Shown here piece after piece: positions 46,355 to 54,947 of a stretch of DNA of 64,000 nt (positions are counted from its first letter, which is position 1; every line of letters begins with the position of its first letter). A model generated the notes under the pieces. The model had not been told where the DNA came from, made no database searches, and was given only the letters and a program-made list of their open reading frames with translations. The position numbers were made by a program, and so were the translations under genes. The stretch is taken from NCBI GenBank assembly GCA_035628645.1, contig DASPJL010000141.1:1-64000 (forward strand). The letters run 5' to 3'. Origin of the DNA: DASPJL01 sp035628645 (GTDB taxonomy: Bacteria; Bacteroidota; Bacteroidia; Cytophagales; Cyclobacteriaceae).

Positions 46355-46753
46355 TTAATTGTGAAATGTGAAAATATAATTTATAACAAAATTCCACAAG
46401 AAAACAATCAAAATAGAGAAGGCTTTTGCTAAATAAAAATTCATTTTCCCCCTTTCGTTAAAGAGGTAAATAAGAAGATTGCTAAATCCTAATCCAATAG
46501 TACAAATGAAGATGTATTTTAGAAATTGCTCCAGTACATTAGGATCGTTATTGTGGAATGTCCACCAGCGGTTAAGAATATAATTGTGGGTAGAGGCTAC
46601 AATAAAGCCCATACTGTTTGCAAAATACCTACTGGATTTAAGTTTTTCTTTGAATAAATAAGTGACTCCGAAATCTACAACAACACCTAAAGACCCAACC
46701 AGCGCAAATTTTAGAAACTTTATAAGAAACGTTTTGTCAGTAAAATCCATCAT
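46355..46753 (-). CDS. GtrA-family membrane protein
   Basis: A 132-residue protein with four membrane helices and the GtrA pattern: FLKFALVGSLGVVVDFGVTY, FIVASTHNYILNRWWTF and a closing FLWNFVINYIFTF (NY-x-x-NR-x-W-T-F motif). GtrA proteins are linked to flipping polyprenyl-linked sugars. Its placement 16 bp before the Dpm1-like gene supports this. Confidence 0.92.
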   Translation of the reverse strand: MMDFTDKTFLIKFLKFALVGSLGVVVDFGVTYLFKEKLKSSRYFANSMGFIVASTHNYILNRWWTFHNNDPNVLEQFLKYIFICTIGLGFSNLLIYLFNERGKMNFYLAKAFSILIVFLWNFVINYIFTFHN

Positions 46754-46941
46754 TTAAAAAACCCTCAAAGATAGAAATATAAATTTAACAACCGGAGAAT
46801 ACGACACGAAAAAGGAATGGGGATTTCCTTTAAAAGTAGTATAAGGTAGATCATTTCGAGGTTTGGGTAGATCGTATAGTTCAAAAATCCATAAGTGATA
46901 AGGCGTATTGATTAAGGTTAAGAGATTATTTTTGTTTGTTT

Positions 46942-47424
46942 CTAAAAATTGAGTTGTAAAATCTTTTTCCATTCTCCGTTTTCGGCTACCCCCTTAATCA
47001 TCTTATTCCTTATTTCAATTAGGTTATAGAGGTAATTTTTCAGGAAAAGGAAATCCGCAAGTTTTCCTAAGGTCCATAATGGAGATTCATATTTTAAGAT
47101 GTCCTCCATAATGGTCAATTCTCCTTCTTGCCTGAAACAATGGTCGTGTACCATGCTTTTAAAAGCCCCTTTTTGCATGGTATCCTGAAAATAGATTGGA
47201 AAGTCATAAGCCGTGATTTTAGAAGTCAAGGTTTGGAAAACGCCAAGGTGTTTTGCCCTCCAGGTCACTTGTTCACCCATTTCTATTAAGCCCTTGGTCA
47301 CTCCCGCTATTGCCTTTTCTTTCGTGTGCGCAGTAGAAAGTTGGTGAAGGTCTATGCTTCTGGACAGATCAAAGCATATTTCAATGGGTGCCTTTATTGG
47401 TGTGGTAAGTGTTAAAGTTGGCAT
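46942..47424 (-). CDS. SRPBCC (START-like) ligand-binding protein
   Basis: A 160-residue helix-grip protein from the ATG at 47424 (MPTLTLTTPIKAPIEICFDLSRSIDLH). The family's beta-strand start, the VTWRAKHLGVFQTLTSKITAYD segment (read in parts: EQVTWRAKHLG) and a long C-terminal helix are visible. Such proteins bind hydrophobic ligands; no ligand is known. It is last in the operon that starts at the TIGR01777 gene, 14 bp after the SDR gene. Confidence 0.82.
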   Translation of the reverse strand: MPTLTLTTPIKAPIEICFDLSRSIDLHQLSTAHTKEKAIAGVTKGLIEMGEQVTWRAKHLGVFQTLTSKITAYDFPIYFQDTMQKGAFKSMVHDHCFRQEGELTIMEDILKYESPLWTLGKLADFLFLKNYLYNLIEIRNKMIKGVAENGEWKKILQLNF

Positions 47425-47438
47425 AGTAATATTATGTT

Positions 47439-48311
47439 TTAATGGCTCAATTCCTTTTCCCAAAAATCCATTGTCGATGCTGGTTTCCTTCCCAATATCC
47501 TTTCTGTGTCGTCCAAAGACGCGACGTTGTCTGAAAAGAGCAGTTGGTATTGTTGATAATTTATTAAACCCGGAAATAGGGGAGAGATGATATTTTTTAC
47601 CAAAACTCCAACAACTTCTTTGTTGATCTCTTTGATTTTAAAGTTTTTGGTCCGGCCTTTTTCCAAAATATTGATTAGCTGATGATAGGATATTTCCATT
47701 GGTCCGACAGCGTTTATTGTTCTTGCTGATCCATCTCTCAAACTTATATTCTCAATTAGTTGGCACAAGTCTTCAATCAATATAGGTTGAATTTTATGAT
47801 TTAAAAATCCCTTGGGTACGAAGAGGTAATTGTTGGTGAGCCTGGCGATTCTGGAAAGCATTTTAAGTTTTCTTACCAGCATTGTTTCCGGCGTACAAAC
47901 AATAGAAGGTCTTACAATAAATGTATTTTCTTCCTCCAGTAAAATTTCATCGGCTTGTCCTTTTGTTTGCAAAAAAACCACGCGATGTGCTGTTGATGCT
48001 CCTAAAGCTGAAATCTGAATTACCCGGGGATTGCCTATAATCTCTCTGTTTTTAAGGATAATATTAGTTAAACCCAAATGAATCTTAGCGAAATCAGCAC
48101 CTTTAGTTTCCTGGATCTGCCCCACACAGTTGATCAAAACATCCCTCTTTCCCAATACTTTCCAATCGTCTTTAAAAGGATCAAATTTTAAATACTCATT
48201 CGCTTCGTTCCTTGAAGTTCCCAAAACTTCTATTGTTGCATTTCCTTGCAGTTTTTTATACAGGAAACTTCCTATTTGTCCCGATGCACCTAATATGAGT
48301 ACTTTAGTCAT
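47439..48311 (-). CDS. Atypical SDR/NAD(P)-binding oxidoreductase
   Basis: A 290-residue protein starting MTKVLILGASGQIGSFLYKK; starts at 48317 or 48332 are possible. GASGQIG is the NAD(P) loop, and the NCVGQIQETKGADFAKIHLG, VIQISALGAS and IVRPSIVCTPE segments match atypical SDRs such as those related to complex I NDUFA9 and terpenoid reductases. There is no YxxxK, typical of this branch. It follows the DUF2071 gene by 58 bp and is part of the same operon. Confidence 0.82.
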   Translation of the reverse strand: MTKVLILGASGQIGSFLYKKLQGNATIEVLGTSRNEANEYLKFDPFKDDWKVLGKRDVLINCVGQIQETKGADFAKIHLGLTNIILKNREIIGNPRVIQISALGASTAHRVVFLQTKGQADEILLEEENTFIVRPSIVCTPETMLVRKLKMLSRIARLTNNYLFVPKGFLNHKIQPILIEDLCQLIENISLRDGSARTINAVGPMEISYHQLINILEKGRTKNFKIKEINKEVVGVLVKNIISPLFPGLINYQQYQLLFSDNVASLDDTERILGRKPASTMDFWEKELSH

Positions 48312-48369
48312 GAGCATTAAGTCTTTAGTCAAAAGTCTTATATCTTAGGTATTACATTTTACACCTAAA

Positions 48370-49092
48370 TCAGGTGGTAATTACTTGTATTTTTACTTTG
48401 TTCGAGCTGCTTTCCTTAACTACAGCAGCAGGAAGCCATGAATAATAAATCACTTCTTTCACCCTGAAAACGCCTTGCAATTCTGATGATTTGAAAAAGC
48501 TATTTTTAAAAAAAGCACAGGCGACCGGTTCAATCGGCCATTTTTCTCTTTGGATTTGAGTTACTCTTAATTTCCCGTCAACCACAGAATAAGCCCTGTC
48601 TAAAGCACCAATGATGTCCTTTAAATTGGAGAATTCAATAGGATTTTCAGGTGTTTTATCATCTCTTTGGTAAGCAATTTTATTAATACCTTGTTTAATT
48701 ACTACTGAATCAAGACCATCTTTAATAATCGCGTTTTCCAAACGGTATTCTGTAAGCATTTTTCCTCCAAATACTATGTGTGCTTTGTTTGTAAAGGCTT
48801 TAAGGAAAAATATTCCTTTACATTCGCCATTGTTTAAATAAGCGTCATCGACCAGAAGTCTGAAAGCGATATGACGGTATCCAAAATGAAGAAAAGAAGG
48901 AATAAAGGTTGGATGCATCTTTTTAAGTTTCACATCTACCATAGAAATCATTGCTTTTCCTCCAAAATCTCTGATCTTTATTAGAGGTGGAACTAAGTGT
49001 TTTACTTCATCCATATCCACCAAAAAATTGACAAGTTTGATGTCATGCAGCTCTCCTTTGTATTTTATGGGAAGTTTTTTTAAGAAGTTCAT
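48370..49092 (-). CDS. DUF2071-like protein (acetoacetate-decarboxylase fold)
   Basis: A 240-residue protein from the ATG at 49092. The FLHFGYRHIAFRLLVDD segment and the FFLKAFTNKAHIVFGGKML strand match DUF2071, whose members have an acetoacetate decarboxylase-like beta-barrel. No signal peptide or membrane segment. Function unknown. It starts 7 bp after the DCC gene. Confidence 0.7.
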   Translation of the reverse strand: MNFLKKLPIKYKGELHDIKLVNFLVDMDEVKHLVPPLIKIRDFGGKAMISMVDVKLKKMHPTFIPSFLHFGYRHIAFRLLVDDAYLNNGECKGIFFLKAFTNKAHIVFGGKMLTEYRLENAIIKDGLDSVVIKQGINKIAYQRDDKTPENPIEFSNLKDIIGALDRAYSVVDGKLRVTQIQREKWPIEPVACAFFKNSFFKSSELQGVFRVKEVIYYSWLPAAVVKESSSNKVKIQVITT

Positions 49093-49099
49093 AGTAGTA

Positions 49100-49960
49100 T
49101 TAATTAAGATGAAAAACATATATCCAGAAGAACGCGCCCAGTTGGAGAAACAGAAACCAGCTTAAAGTCCAGGCGCCGTTTATTTCCAATGTTTTTGTTC
49201 TTTTAATGTGCAGGAATAACATATATCCACTGCTCAAAGCCACTGATAAGATAGGTAGAAAAATAAAATCTAAACCGGTGATAAAATGAAACAACATCCA
49301 GGGAACAAGGATCAGTAATCCTACAACACTTATGCTGCCCAAATGTCCTATATAATCAAGGCTTTTGTCGCGTAAGAAAATTAAAGCCATAAATAGCTGA
49401 AATATCCAGCCTGTTCCGGCCATCAACAGCATTTCCATGGCAGCTTTGCCTGTTGAAATATCAGGGTAAAAGCCTTTTAAAGAAACTCCGAAAAGCGCGG
49501 TAAGCAGGATGGAAATACCAAAAGTAATGGCAATATAAGAAAGCCTGTATTTTACTATCTTTTCAGGGAAGCAATCGCAGGAGAAATTGCTTTTTGGTGA
49601 CGCGATGATGTATCTGTTGTGGGCAATGGTTTTGTATAAAAAGATGAAAGCAGAATTGAGAAGATCAGACCTTAAGATCCATGCGACAAACTTGCTTTTT
49701 GAAGAAAAGATATATCCGATTCCTTCAGGTCCGTACAGGGTTTTTTCCTGATTTAAATCAATCAGGGCCATTTCATTCCTAAATCTTTCAAGGGCAACTT
49801 TGGAGGCCAAAGCGGAGGATAAATTTTTATAAGCCACCACCTGGTTTTTGATCCAGGGAGCCAGAAAAATAAGAATATCCTTAAGACCGGCGCAAACTTT
49901 GCAATTGCTGTCGTAAATAACAAGCTTGTTTTTGAGAGAACTTACAGCAGGACTTTTCAT
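49100..49960 (-). CDS. DCC-family thioredoxin-like protein fused to a membrane domain
   Basis: A 286-residue protein. Residues about 12-110 are a DUF393 thiol-oxidoreductase-like domain with the eponymous DSNCKVC motif (Cys20, Cys23). Residues about 130-285 form roughly five membrane helices of unknown type. DCC domains often occur next to, or fused to, HTTM/gamma-carboxylase-like proteins; here an HTTM gene lies 2 kb upstream. It starts 23 bp after the TIGR01777 gene. Confidence 0.85.
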   Translation of the reverse strand: MKSPAVSSLKNKLVIYDSNCKVCAGLKDILIFLAPWIKNQVVAYKNLSSALASKVALERFRNEMALIDLNQEKTLYGPEGIGYIFSSKSKFVAWILRSDLLNSAFIFLYKTIAHNRYIIASPKSNFSCDCFPEKIVKYRLSYIAITFGISILLTALFGVSLKGFYPDISTGKAAMEMLLMAGTGWIFQLFMALIFLRDKSLDYIGHLGSISVVGLLILVPWMLFHFITGLDFIFLPILSVALSSGYMLFLHIKRTKTLEINGAWTLSWFLFLQLGAFFWIYVFHLN

Positions 49961-49983
49961 AGCATAACTGTTTTAACTGACCT

Positions 49984-50895
49984 TTATTTAAAAATATCAG
50001 CAACCGCTTCCCTGAAGGTGGGAAATTTAAATTCATAACCTTTTCTCGTTAAAACTTCAGATACCACCTTTCTTCCACTTAAGAGTAATTCAGGTTCGGT
50101 TCCTATGACAACAGCTCCTATTTTCAGAAGCATTGAAGGGGTTGGTAATCCAAAAGGTATTTTCATTGCCTTCCTGAGTTCTCTCATAAAATCTTTGTTT
50201 CTCACCGGATTCGGACTGGCACAATTGATAATGCCGCTTAAGTCGTCAGAGGAGACTGCCCTATTGATGAGGTTGATAAAATCTGTCTCATGTATCCAGG
50301 TAATGTATTGATTTCCATTGCCTACTTTTCCGCCAAATCCAATTCTGACTACATTTTTAAGAGGCTTTAAAACGCCGGCATTTGGCTGAAGAACCATTCC
50401 TATTCTAAACATCACCTTTCTTGTCACAGGTGTTTCAGTTTCAAAAAAAGCTTTTTCCCATGCTTTGCAAACTTCAACAGAAAAGCCTTCTCCAATTGAA
50501 GAAGTTTCAGTTTTAACCTCTTCCCCTGCGTTTCCAAATATTGCAGCAGAACCCGCATTAATCCATACTTTTGGAGGATTGACAGTTTTGCTTATTGCTT
50601 GTCCTAGCGCTTTCGCTGAATTGACCCTTGATTCCATGATCTCTTTTTTATTCTTTTCATTGTAGCGGCAATTAACGGATTTGCCAACCAAATTAATTAC
50701 CGCCAAAGAATTCTCTAATTCTTTCGTCCAGTCACCCAATGATCTTGCATCCCATTGTACATATCTAACATTTTCATGCGGACTGTGAAGAGACCTGCTT
50801 AATACCACTACCTCGTACTCAGGGGAATTGAAATTTTTAATTACTGCGCTTCCCAAAGCGCCTGAACCTCCGGCAATTATTATTTTAGTTTTCAT
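49984..50895 (-). CDS. TIGR01777-family NAD(P)-binding epimerase-like protein
   Basis: A 303-residue SDR-fold protein from the ATG at 50895 (MKTKIIIAGGSGALGSAVI); an upstream TTG at 50922 adds nothing conserved. It has the GGSGALG nucleotide loop, NLVGKSVNCRYN, and the diagnostic GNGNQYITWIHETDFI. The family (YfcH/SulA-like) has no agreed substrate, although members recur in light- or stress-induced Bacteroidota operons. It is the first gene behind the 11-bp repeat array. Confidence 0.92.
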   Translation of the reverse strand: MKTKIIIAGGSGALGSAVIKNFNSPEYEVVVLSRSLHSPHENVRYVQWDARSLGDWTKELENSLAVINLVGKSVNCRYNEKNKKEIMESRVNSAKALGQAISKTVNPPKVWINAGSAAIFGNAGEEVKTETSSIGEGFSVEVCKAWEKAFFETETPVTRKVMFRIGMVLQPNAGVLKPLKNVVRIGFGGKVGNGNQYITWIHETDFINLINRAVSSDDLSGIINCASPNPVRNKDFMRELRKAMKIPFGLPTPSMLLKIGAVVIGTEPELLLSGRKVVSEVLTRKGYEFKFPTFREAVADIFK

Positions 50896-50937
50896 GTCAA
50901 TTGTATATTCTAGAGTGCTCAAACTTTAAAAATAGGC

Positions 50938-50992
50938 TAACTACGCGATAACTACTCGATAACTATGCGATAACTACGCGTTAACTACACGT
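50938..50992. promoter_or_regulatory. Five tandem 11-bp direct repeats, candidate operator
   Basis: The plus strand reads TAACTACGCGA, TAACTACTCGA, TAACTATGCGA, TAACTACGCGT, TAACTACACGT without gaps, one unit per helical turn. TAACTA is invariant. The array lies 43 bp upstream of the TIGR01777 start, in the gap after the gbsR stop. A regulator could bind one protomer per turn on the same face. 11-bp direct repeats are the operator type known for CarH/LitR-class B12 photoreceptor repressors; no such gene is in the window. Confidence 0.8.
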
Positions 50993-51030
50993 TACCCTCC
51001 GCAGGATAACATCCAATTCGAGGTCAAAAA

Positions 51031-51537
51031 TTATCTGATCAATTTCATAAAAGAGCTTAAAAACCAGTTTTCGTCTGCTTTAATCAGTTTGTCTATAGTG
51101 CTATCGGCATTATTAGCAAATTTTTGAATATTGCTGATTGTTTCCGTAAAAGCTTTATGGTCCTTTTCGTTCACGTCTCCTTCTACGTTTTGAAGCTGGT
51201 TTAATACTTTCATTACAGGCTCCAACTCTCTTTTCTTTCTTTCCTTCGCGATTTGTTTGGCTACTTCCCAGATGTCTTTTTCGGCAGAAAAAAACTCTTT
51301 TCTTTCACCTGATTTATGGATTTTATTTACGATACCCCATTCTATTAAGTCCCTGAGATTCATATTGGCGTTTCCCCTGGAGATGTTTAATTCTGCCATG
51401 ATCTCTTCAGCGCTTAAAGGGTCGGGAGAAACCAACAACAAGGCATGAACCTGTGCCATGGTTTTATTAATTCCCCAATTTGAACCTAACGTTCCCCATG
51501 CATGTATAAATTGTTCTTTAGCTTCTTTGAGTTCCAT
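51031..51537 (-). CDS. GbsR/MarR-family transcriptional regulator
   Basis: A 168-residue winged-helix regulator of the GbsR type: N-terminal helix, then KTMAQVHALLLVSPDPLSAEEI (read as MAQVHALLLVS), recognition helix ELNISRGNANMNLRDLIEWG and a charged coiled C-terminal part (about 90-160). GbsR proteins repress osmolyte or other membrane-linked genes on sensing small molecules. It lies at the head of the operon and next to a perfect inverted repeat, and divergent from the HTTM gene. Confidence 0.9.
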   Translation of the reverse strand: MELKEAKEQFIHAWGTLGSNWGINKTMAQVHALLLVSPDPLSAEEIMAELNISRGNANMNLRDLIEWGIVNKIHKSGERKEFFSAEKDIWEVAKQIAKERKKRELEPVMKVLNQLQNVEGDVNEKDHKAFTETISNIQKFANNADSTIDKLIKADENWFLSSFMKLIR

Positions 51538-51550
51538 GATCCAAATATAG

Positions 51551-51596
51551 TAATATTATTAAACTTTCAAAACTTTTTGAAAGTTTAATAATATTA
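51551..51596. promoter_or_regulatory. Perfect 22-bp inverted repeat, candidate GbsR operator
   Basis: TAATATTATTAAACTTTCAAAA at 51551-51572 is the exact reverse complement of 51575-51596, with a 2-bp centre. Its outer edge is 13 bp upstream of the gbsR start. The core AAACTTTC/GAAAGTTT is typical of dimeric winged-helix sites, so autoregulation is likely and control of the divergent HTTM gene possible. Confidence 0.75.
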
Positions 51597-51823
51597 TAAA
51601 AGAAATTTTTTAAAAAAGGATGTCATCGCTAAAACCTGGCAAATCAAATGTTAATTCTATAACTTTTTAATTTAGTTAACTATTTCTGCGATAAGTTTTT
51701 ACTTTTGCCATTAAAATCTGGTGATGACTTACCTTTTAGGTTTTAGATCTGGAAAATTTTAACAAGGGATGTCATTGCCAAACCATTTTTTTGATCATCG
51801 CCAATCTGATTTATAATATTCTA

Positions 51824-53161
51824 ATGGGTTTGGAAAAAGCGCTGCATAAACACCTTTTTGAAGAAGTAGACAACAGTCCTTTAATTGTTTTCAGGATATT
51901 TTTTGGGCTGTTGGCTTTTTTAGAATCGGCAGGTGCAATTTTTACCGGATGGGTTAAAGATACATTTGTAGAGCCGAAACACGCGCTTACTTTTATTGGG
52001 TTTGAATGGCTGCAACCATTACCAGGTTATGGAATGTATTTCTATTGTGCGATAATGGCAGTGGCTGGATTGATGATCATGACCGGAAGCTGGTATAAAT
52101 TAGCGACCCTTATTTTTACATTTATGTGGTGGGGATGTTACCTGATGCAGAAGTCTCATTACAATAATCACTATTATCTCCTTATTCTGCTTTCATTTTT
52201 TATGCTGATCGTTCCTGCTCATCGCTATTTTTCCGGGGATGTGAAAAGGAATCCTTCCCTTAAATCCATGACATGCCCGAAATGGTGCTTTCTTATATTT
52301 ATTCTTCAGGTTTGGATCGTATTTACCTATGCTTCAACTGCAAAATTATATCCCGACTGGCTGCAGGGAAAACCGATTGGACTTTGGTTCAGTTATAAAA
52401 CACATTATCCGGTTATAGGACCGCTGCTAGGGAAAGAATGGTTTAAGTGGGCGGTAGTTTATGGGGCCATCCTATTCGATCTATTAATAATTCCGATGCT
52501 GTTATGGAAAAGAACCAGGCTTTTTGCATTGGTTTTGGCGTTAATGTTTAACATTTTTAATTCGATAGTTTTTCAAATAGGCATCTTCCCTTATCTTATG
52601 ATTGCCATTATGGTTTTCTTTTTCCCGCCAGAAACCATTCGTCGCATTTTCTTTAAAAACAAACCTGCGATAGGAAAGGAGCTGCTGTTTTTATTAAACT
52701 CCGGAAATGGCGGCAAAAAAAGGTTTATCACCTTGGGTTTGACTTTATATTTTCTTTTTCAACTACTGTTGCCGCTGCGCCATTTTCTGTTTGAGGGGAA
52801 TGTCCACTGGACAGAAGAAGGACACCGAATGGCCTGGCACATGATGTTGCGTTCCAAATGGGGATCTGTTGATTTTACAATAAAAGATCCAAAAACCGGG
52901 GAAATTTGGAAGGTAAAGCCCAGCGAGCATTTCAGTGTAGACCAATCAATAGAAATTGCCAAGCTTCCGGATATGACCTGGCAATGTGCGCAATTTTTGA
53001 AAAACTATTATGCTGAAAGAGGAAGGCCTGGTGTCGAGATTTATGCAAATTCAAGTGTAAGTCTGAATGGTGGACCTTACAGACCTTTGATAAACCCCAA
53101 TGTTGATCTGGCAAAAGTAAAGTGGGAGCCTTTCAAACATTCTGACTGGCTTTTACCTTAG
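51824..53161 (+). CDS. HTTM (vitamin K-dependent gamma-carboxylase-like) membrane protein
   Basis: A 445-residue protein from the ATG at 51824 (MGLEKALHKHLFEEVDNSPL); a TTG at 51791 is less likely. About seven to eight membrane helices lie in residues 20-315. MQKSHYNNHYYLLILLSFF and YASTAKLYPDWLQG (with the Lys that is catalytic in the human enzyme family) are the HTTM hallmarks. A soluble C-terminal domain of about 120 residues is exported or peripheral. Bacterial HTTM proteins have no settled substrate. It is divergent from gbsR. Confidence 0.9.
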   Translation: MGLEKALHKHLFEEVDNSPLIVFRIFFGLLAFLESAGAIFTGWVKDTFVEPKHALTFIGFEWLQPLPGYGMYFYCAIMAVAGLMIMTGSWYKLATLIFTFMWWGCYLMQKSHYNNHYYLLILLSFFMLIVPAHRYFSGDVKRNPSLKSMTCPKWCFLIFILQVWIVFTYASTAKLYPDWLQGKPIGLWFSYKTHYPVIGPLLGKEWFKWAVVYGAILFDLLIIPMLLWKRTRLFALVLALMFNIFNSIVFQIGIFPYLMIAIMVFFFPPETIRRIFFKNKPAIGKELLFLLNSGNGGKKRFITLGLTLYFLFQLLLPLRHFLFEGNVHWTEEGHRMAWHMMLRSKWGSVDFTIKDPKTGEIWKVKPSEHFSVDQSIEIAKLPDMTWQCAQFLKNYYAERGRPGVEIYANSSVSLNGGPYRPLINPNVDLAKVKWEPFKHSDWLLP

Positions 53162-53303
53162 GATAAATAATTATGGTTTTTAAATAAATATTCAAAATTC
53201 TATCAATCTCTTTTTTTATTAAAAGGATAAGAACAAAGATTTTTTTTAATATTGTTATGCTATTGCTTTGAGTTAAAGACAAGATCAAACCTTCAATCAC
53301 CCC

Positions 53304-53720
53304 ATGAGAAATTTTTTAATTGTTTTCGGACTGTTTTTATTGATGAGTCAAACCGAGGCATTTGCACAGATTGATTCACAAAAGCTTTTATACCTTAAGA
53401 AAGTAGAGTCCTATAAAAGAATGAAAAATACAGGGTTTATCATGACTGGAATAGGTGTGGTGACTACAGCGGTGGGGGTGTCTATCATTGCTCAGGAAGA
53501 AAGAAATTATAATAACAATTCTTCTAAGTTTGATGAAGACAGGGTAGTTACGGGAATTCTTTGCGCCGTCCTTGGAATACCAATAACAGCCGGAGGATTG
53601 GTGCTAGGGCTTATTGGCACCCATAAAGTCAATAGGTATAGAGATAAACTGGATAACCTCAGTTTAAATTTTAGATACGCCCCCAGTCAGAAAGGAATAG
53701 TTTTAAAATATACTTTTTAG
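53304..53720 (+). CDS. Small exported membrane protein, unknown
   Basis: A 138-residue protein with a signal peptide (about 1-22, EAFAQ) and two glycine-rich hydrophobic helices (about 45-65, 88-108). The C-terminal RYAPSQKGIVLKYTF could be a membrane beta strand. I do not recognise the family. It is 5 bp upstream of the deacetylase gene. Confidence 0.65.
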   Translation: MRNFLIVFGLFLLMSQTEAFAQIDSQKLLYLKKVESYKRMKNTGFIMTGIGVVTTAVGVSIIAQEERNYNNNSSKFDEDRVVTGILCAVLGIPITAGGLVLGLIGTHKVNRYRDKLDNLSLNFRYAPSQKGIVLKYTF

Positions 53721-53725
53721 GACGA

Positions 53726-54661
53726 ATGAGGTATAGCATTCTGTCTGTTTTCTTTTTAGTTTCCTTAAGTGTTTTTGCACAGGAAAAACTGGTGGCATTT
53801 ACTTTTGATGATTTGCCGTTTGTTTCTTATCGACATAATTCACAAAAACACGGGTTTACCCTTAAGCTTTTAAATACTTTAAAAACGAACAATCTTCCTG
53901 CGATAGGTTTTGTTAATGAATATAAGCTCTACACCGATGATACTCTAAATCCGGCAGAAGTTGAATTACTCGAATTGTGGCTGGAATATGGCAACGAGCT
54001 TGGAAACCATACTTTTTCGCATCCTTCTTATCATAAAATTACTTTTGACCTATTTTCTCAGGATATATTGAAGGGAGAAAATATATCAAAACAGTTGTCA
54101 AAAAAGCATAATATTCCTTATAGATATTTTCGCCACCCTTATTTGCATTCCGGAGAGAATAAAGAAAAAAACGATTCTTTGCAGAATTTTTTAAAACAAA
54201 ATAATTATCTGGAAGCGCCGGTAACCATAGATAATTCTGATTATTTGTTTGCTTTTGCCTACGACAGCGCTATGGCAATAGAGGATAAGGAATTGATGAG
54301 AAAGATAGGGGAGGATTATATTGAATACATGGAATTGAAACTCCTTTATTTCGAACTTCAGTCATCAAGGCTTTTTCAGAAGAATATCAATCATATTCTT
54401 CTTTTGCATGCAAATGCTTTAAACGCTGATTACGTAGGAGAATTGGCTCAAATGTTTCAGAAGAATGATTATCGACTCGCACCTTTGGAGGAAGTACTGA
54501 AAGATACTTTATATAATACTGCAATTACAGTGTTTACCAATAGGGGAATTTCATGGTTGGACAGGTGGGCATTGAGCGCAGGTAAAAAAGGAGATTTTTT
54601 TCAAGGAGATCCAGAACCCCCTGATTATATTTTAAGATTGGCAAAAGTGATCAAGGAGTAG
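53726..54661 (+). CDS. Secreted polysaccharide deacetylase (NodB/CE4 family)
   Basis: A 311-residue protein with a signal peptide (about 1-18, VFAQ). The NodB motifs are present: TFDDLPF (motif 1, with the metal-binding Asp), GNHTFSHPSYH (motif 2, two His ligands) and RYFRHPYL (motif 3). Family members remove acetyl groups from chitin, peptidoglycan or xylan. It is 5 bp after the small membrane protein, in one operon. Confidence 0.92.
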   Translation: MRYSILSVFFLVSLSVFAQEKLVAFTFDDLPFVSYRHNSQKHGFTLKLLNTLKTNNLPAIGFVNEYKLYTDDTLNPAEVELLELWLEYGNELGNHTFSHPSYHKITFDLFSQDILKGENISKQLSKKHNIPYRYFRHPYLHSGENKEKNDSLQNFLKQNNYLEAPVTIDNSDYLFAFAYDSAMAIEDKELMRKIGEDYIEYMELKLLYFELQSSRLFQKNINHILLLHANALNADYVGELAQMFQKNDYRLAPLEEVLKDTLYNTAITVFTNRGISWLDRWALSAGKKGDFFQGDPEPPDYILRLAKVIKE

Positions 54662-54758
54662 GGACGTAAAACTTATTTTTCTGTTTTTATGCTGATAAGA
54701 ACAAATAGAATTGCCTACTCTTTTTAGTAAAAACTTATCTTAGTAAAAAGCAAATCTT

Positions 54759-54947
54759 ATGAGAAAGAGTAGAGTAATAGAAACCCTTGATAGCCTTCCA
54801 GAAGAATTCAATACAGAAGAACTTATTGAAAAGTTGCTTTTTATAGAGAAAGTTGAAATAGGAATGAAGGATGTTTCAGAAGGAAAAACCATGTCCATTG
54901 AGGAAGCAAAAAAACGGTTTGAGAATAAATGGAGCAAAGAAAAATAG
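54759..54947 (+). CDS. Addiction-module antitoxin (TIGR02574/ParD-like)
   Basis: A 62-residue acidic helical protein with the pattern of addiction-module component antitoxins: DSLPEEFNTEELIEKLLFIEKVE then a GKTMSIEEAKKRF tail (read in short parts). It overlaps the toxin gene by 19 bp, the classic TA layout. An inverted repeat CTACTCTTT/AAAGAGTAG spans 54715-54723 and about 54762-54770, a candidate autoregulatory site. Confidence 0.82.
   Translation: MRKSRVIETLDSLPEEFNTEELIEKLLFIEKVEIGMKDVSEGKTMSIEEAKKRFENKWSKEK

Noticed and set aside
46754..46972. 72-residue open frame on the minus strand between GtrA and the SRPBCC gene
   Set aside because: It starts inside the end of the SRPBCC gene, has no recognisable motif and its sequence does not look protein-like.
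50938..50992. CRISPR array
   Set aside because: Units are 11 bp with no spacers, and no cas gene is near.
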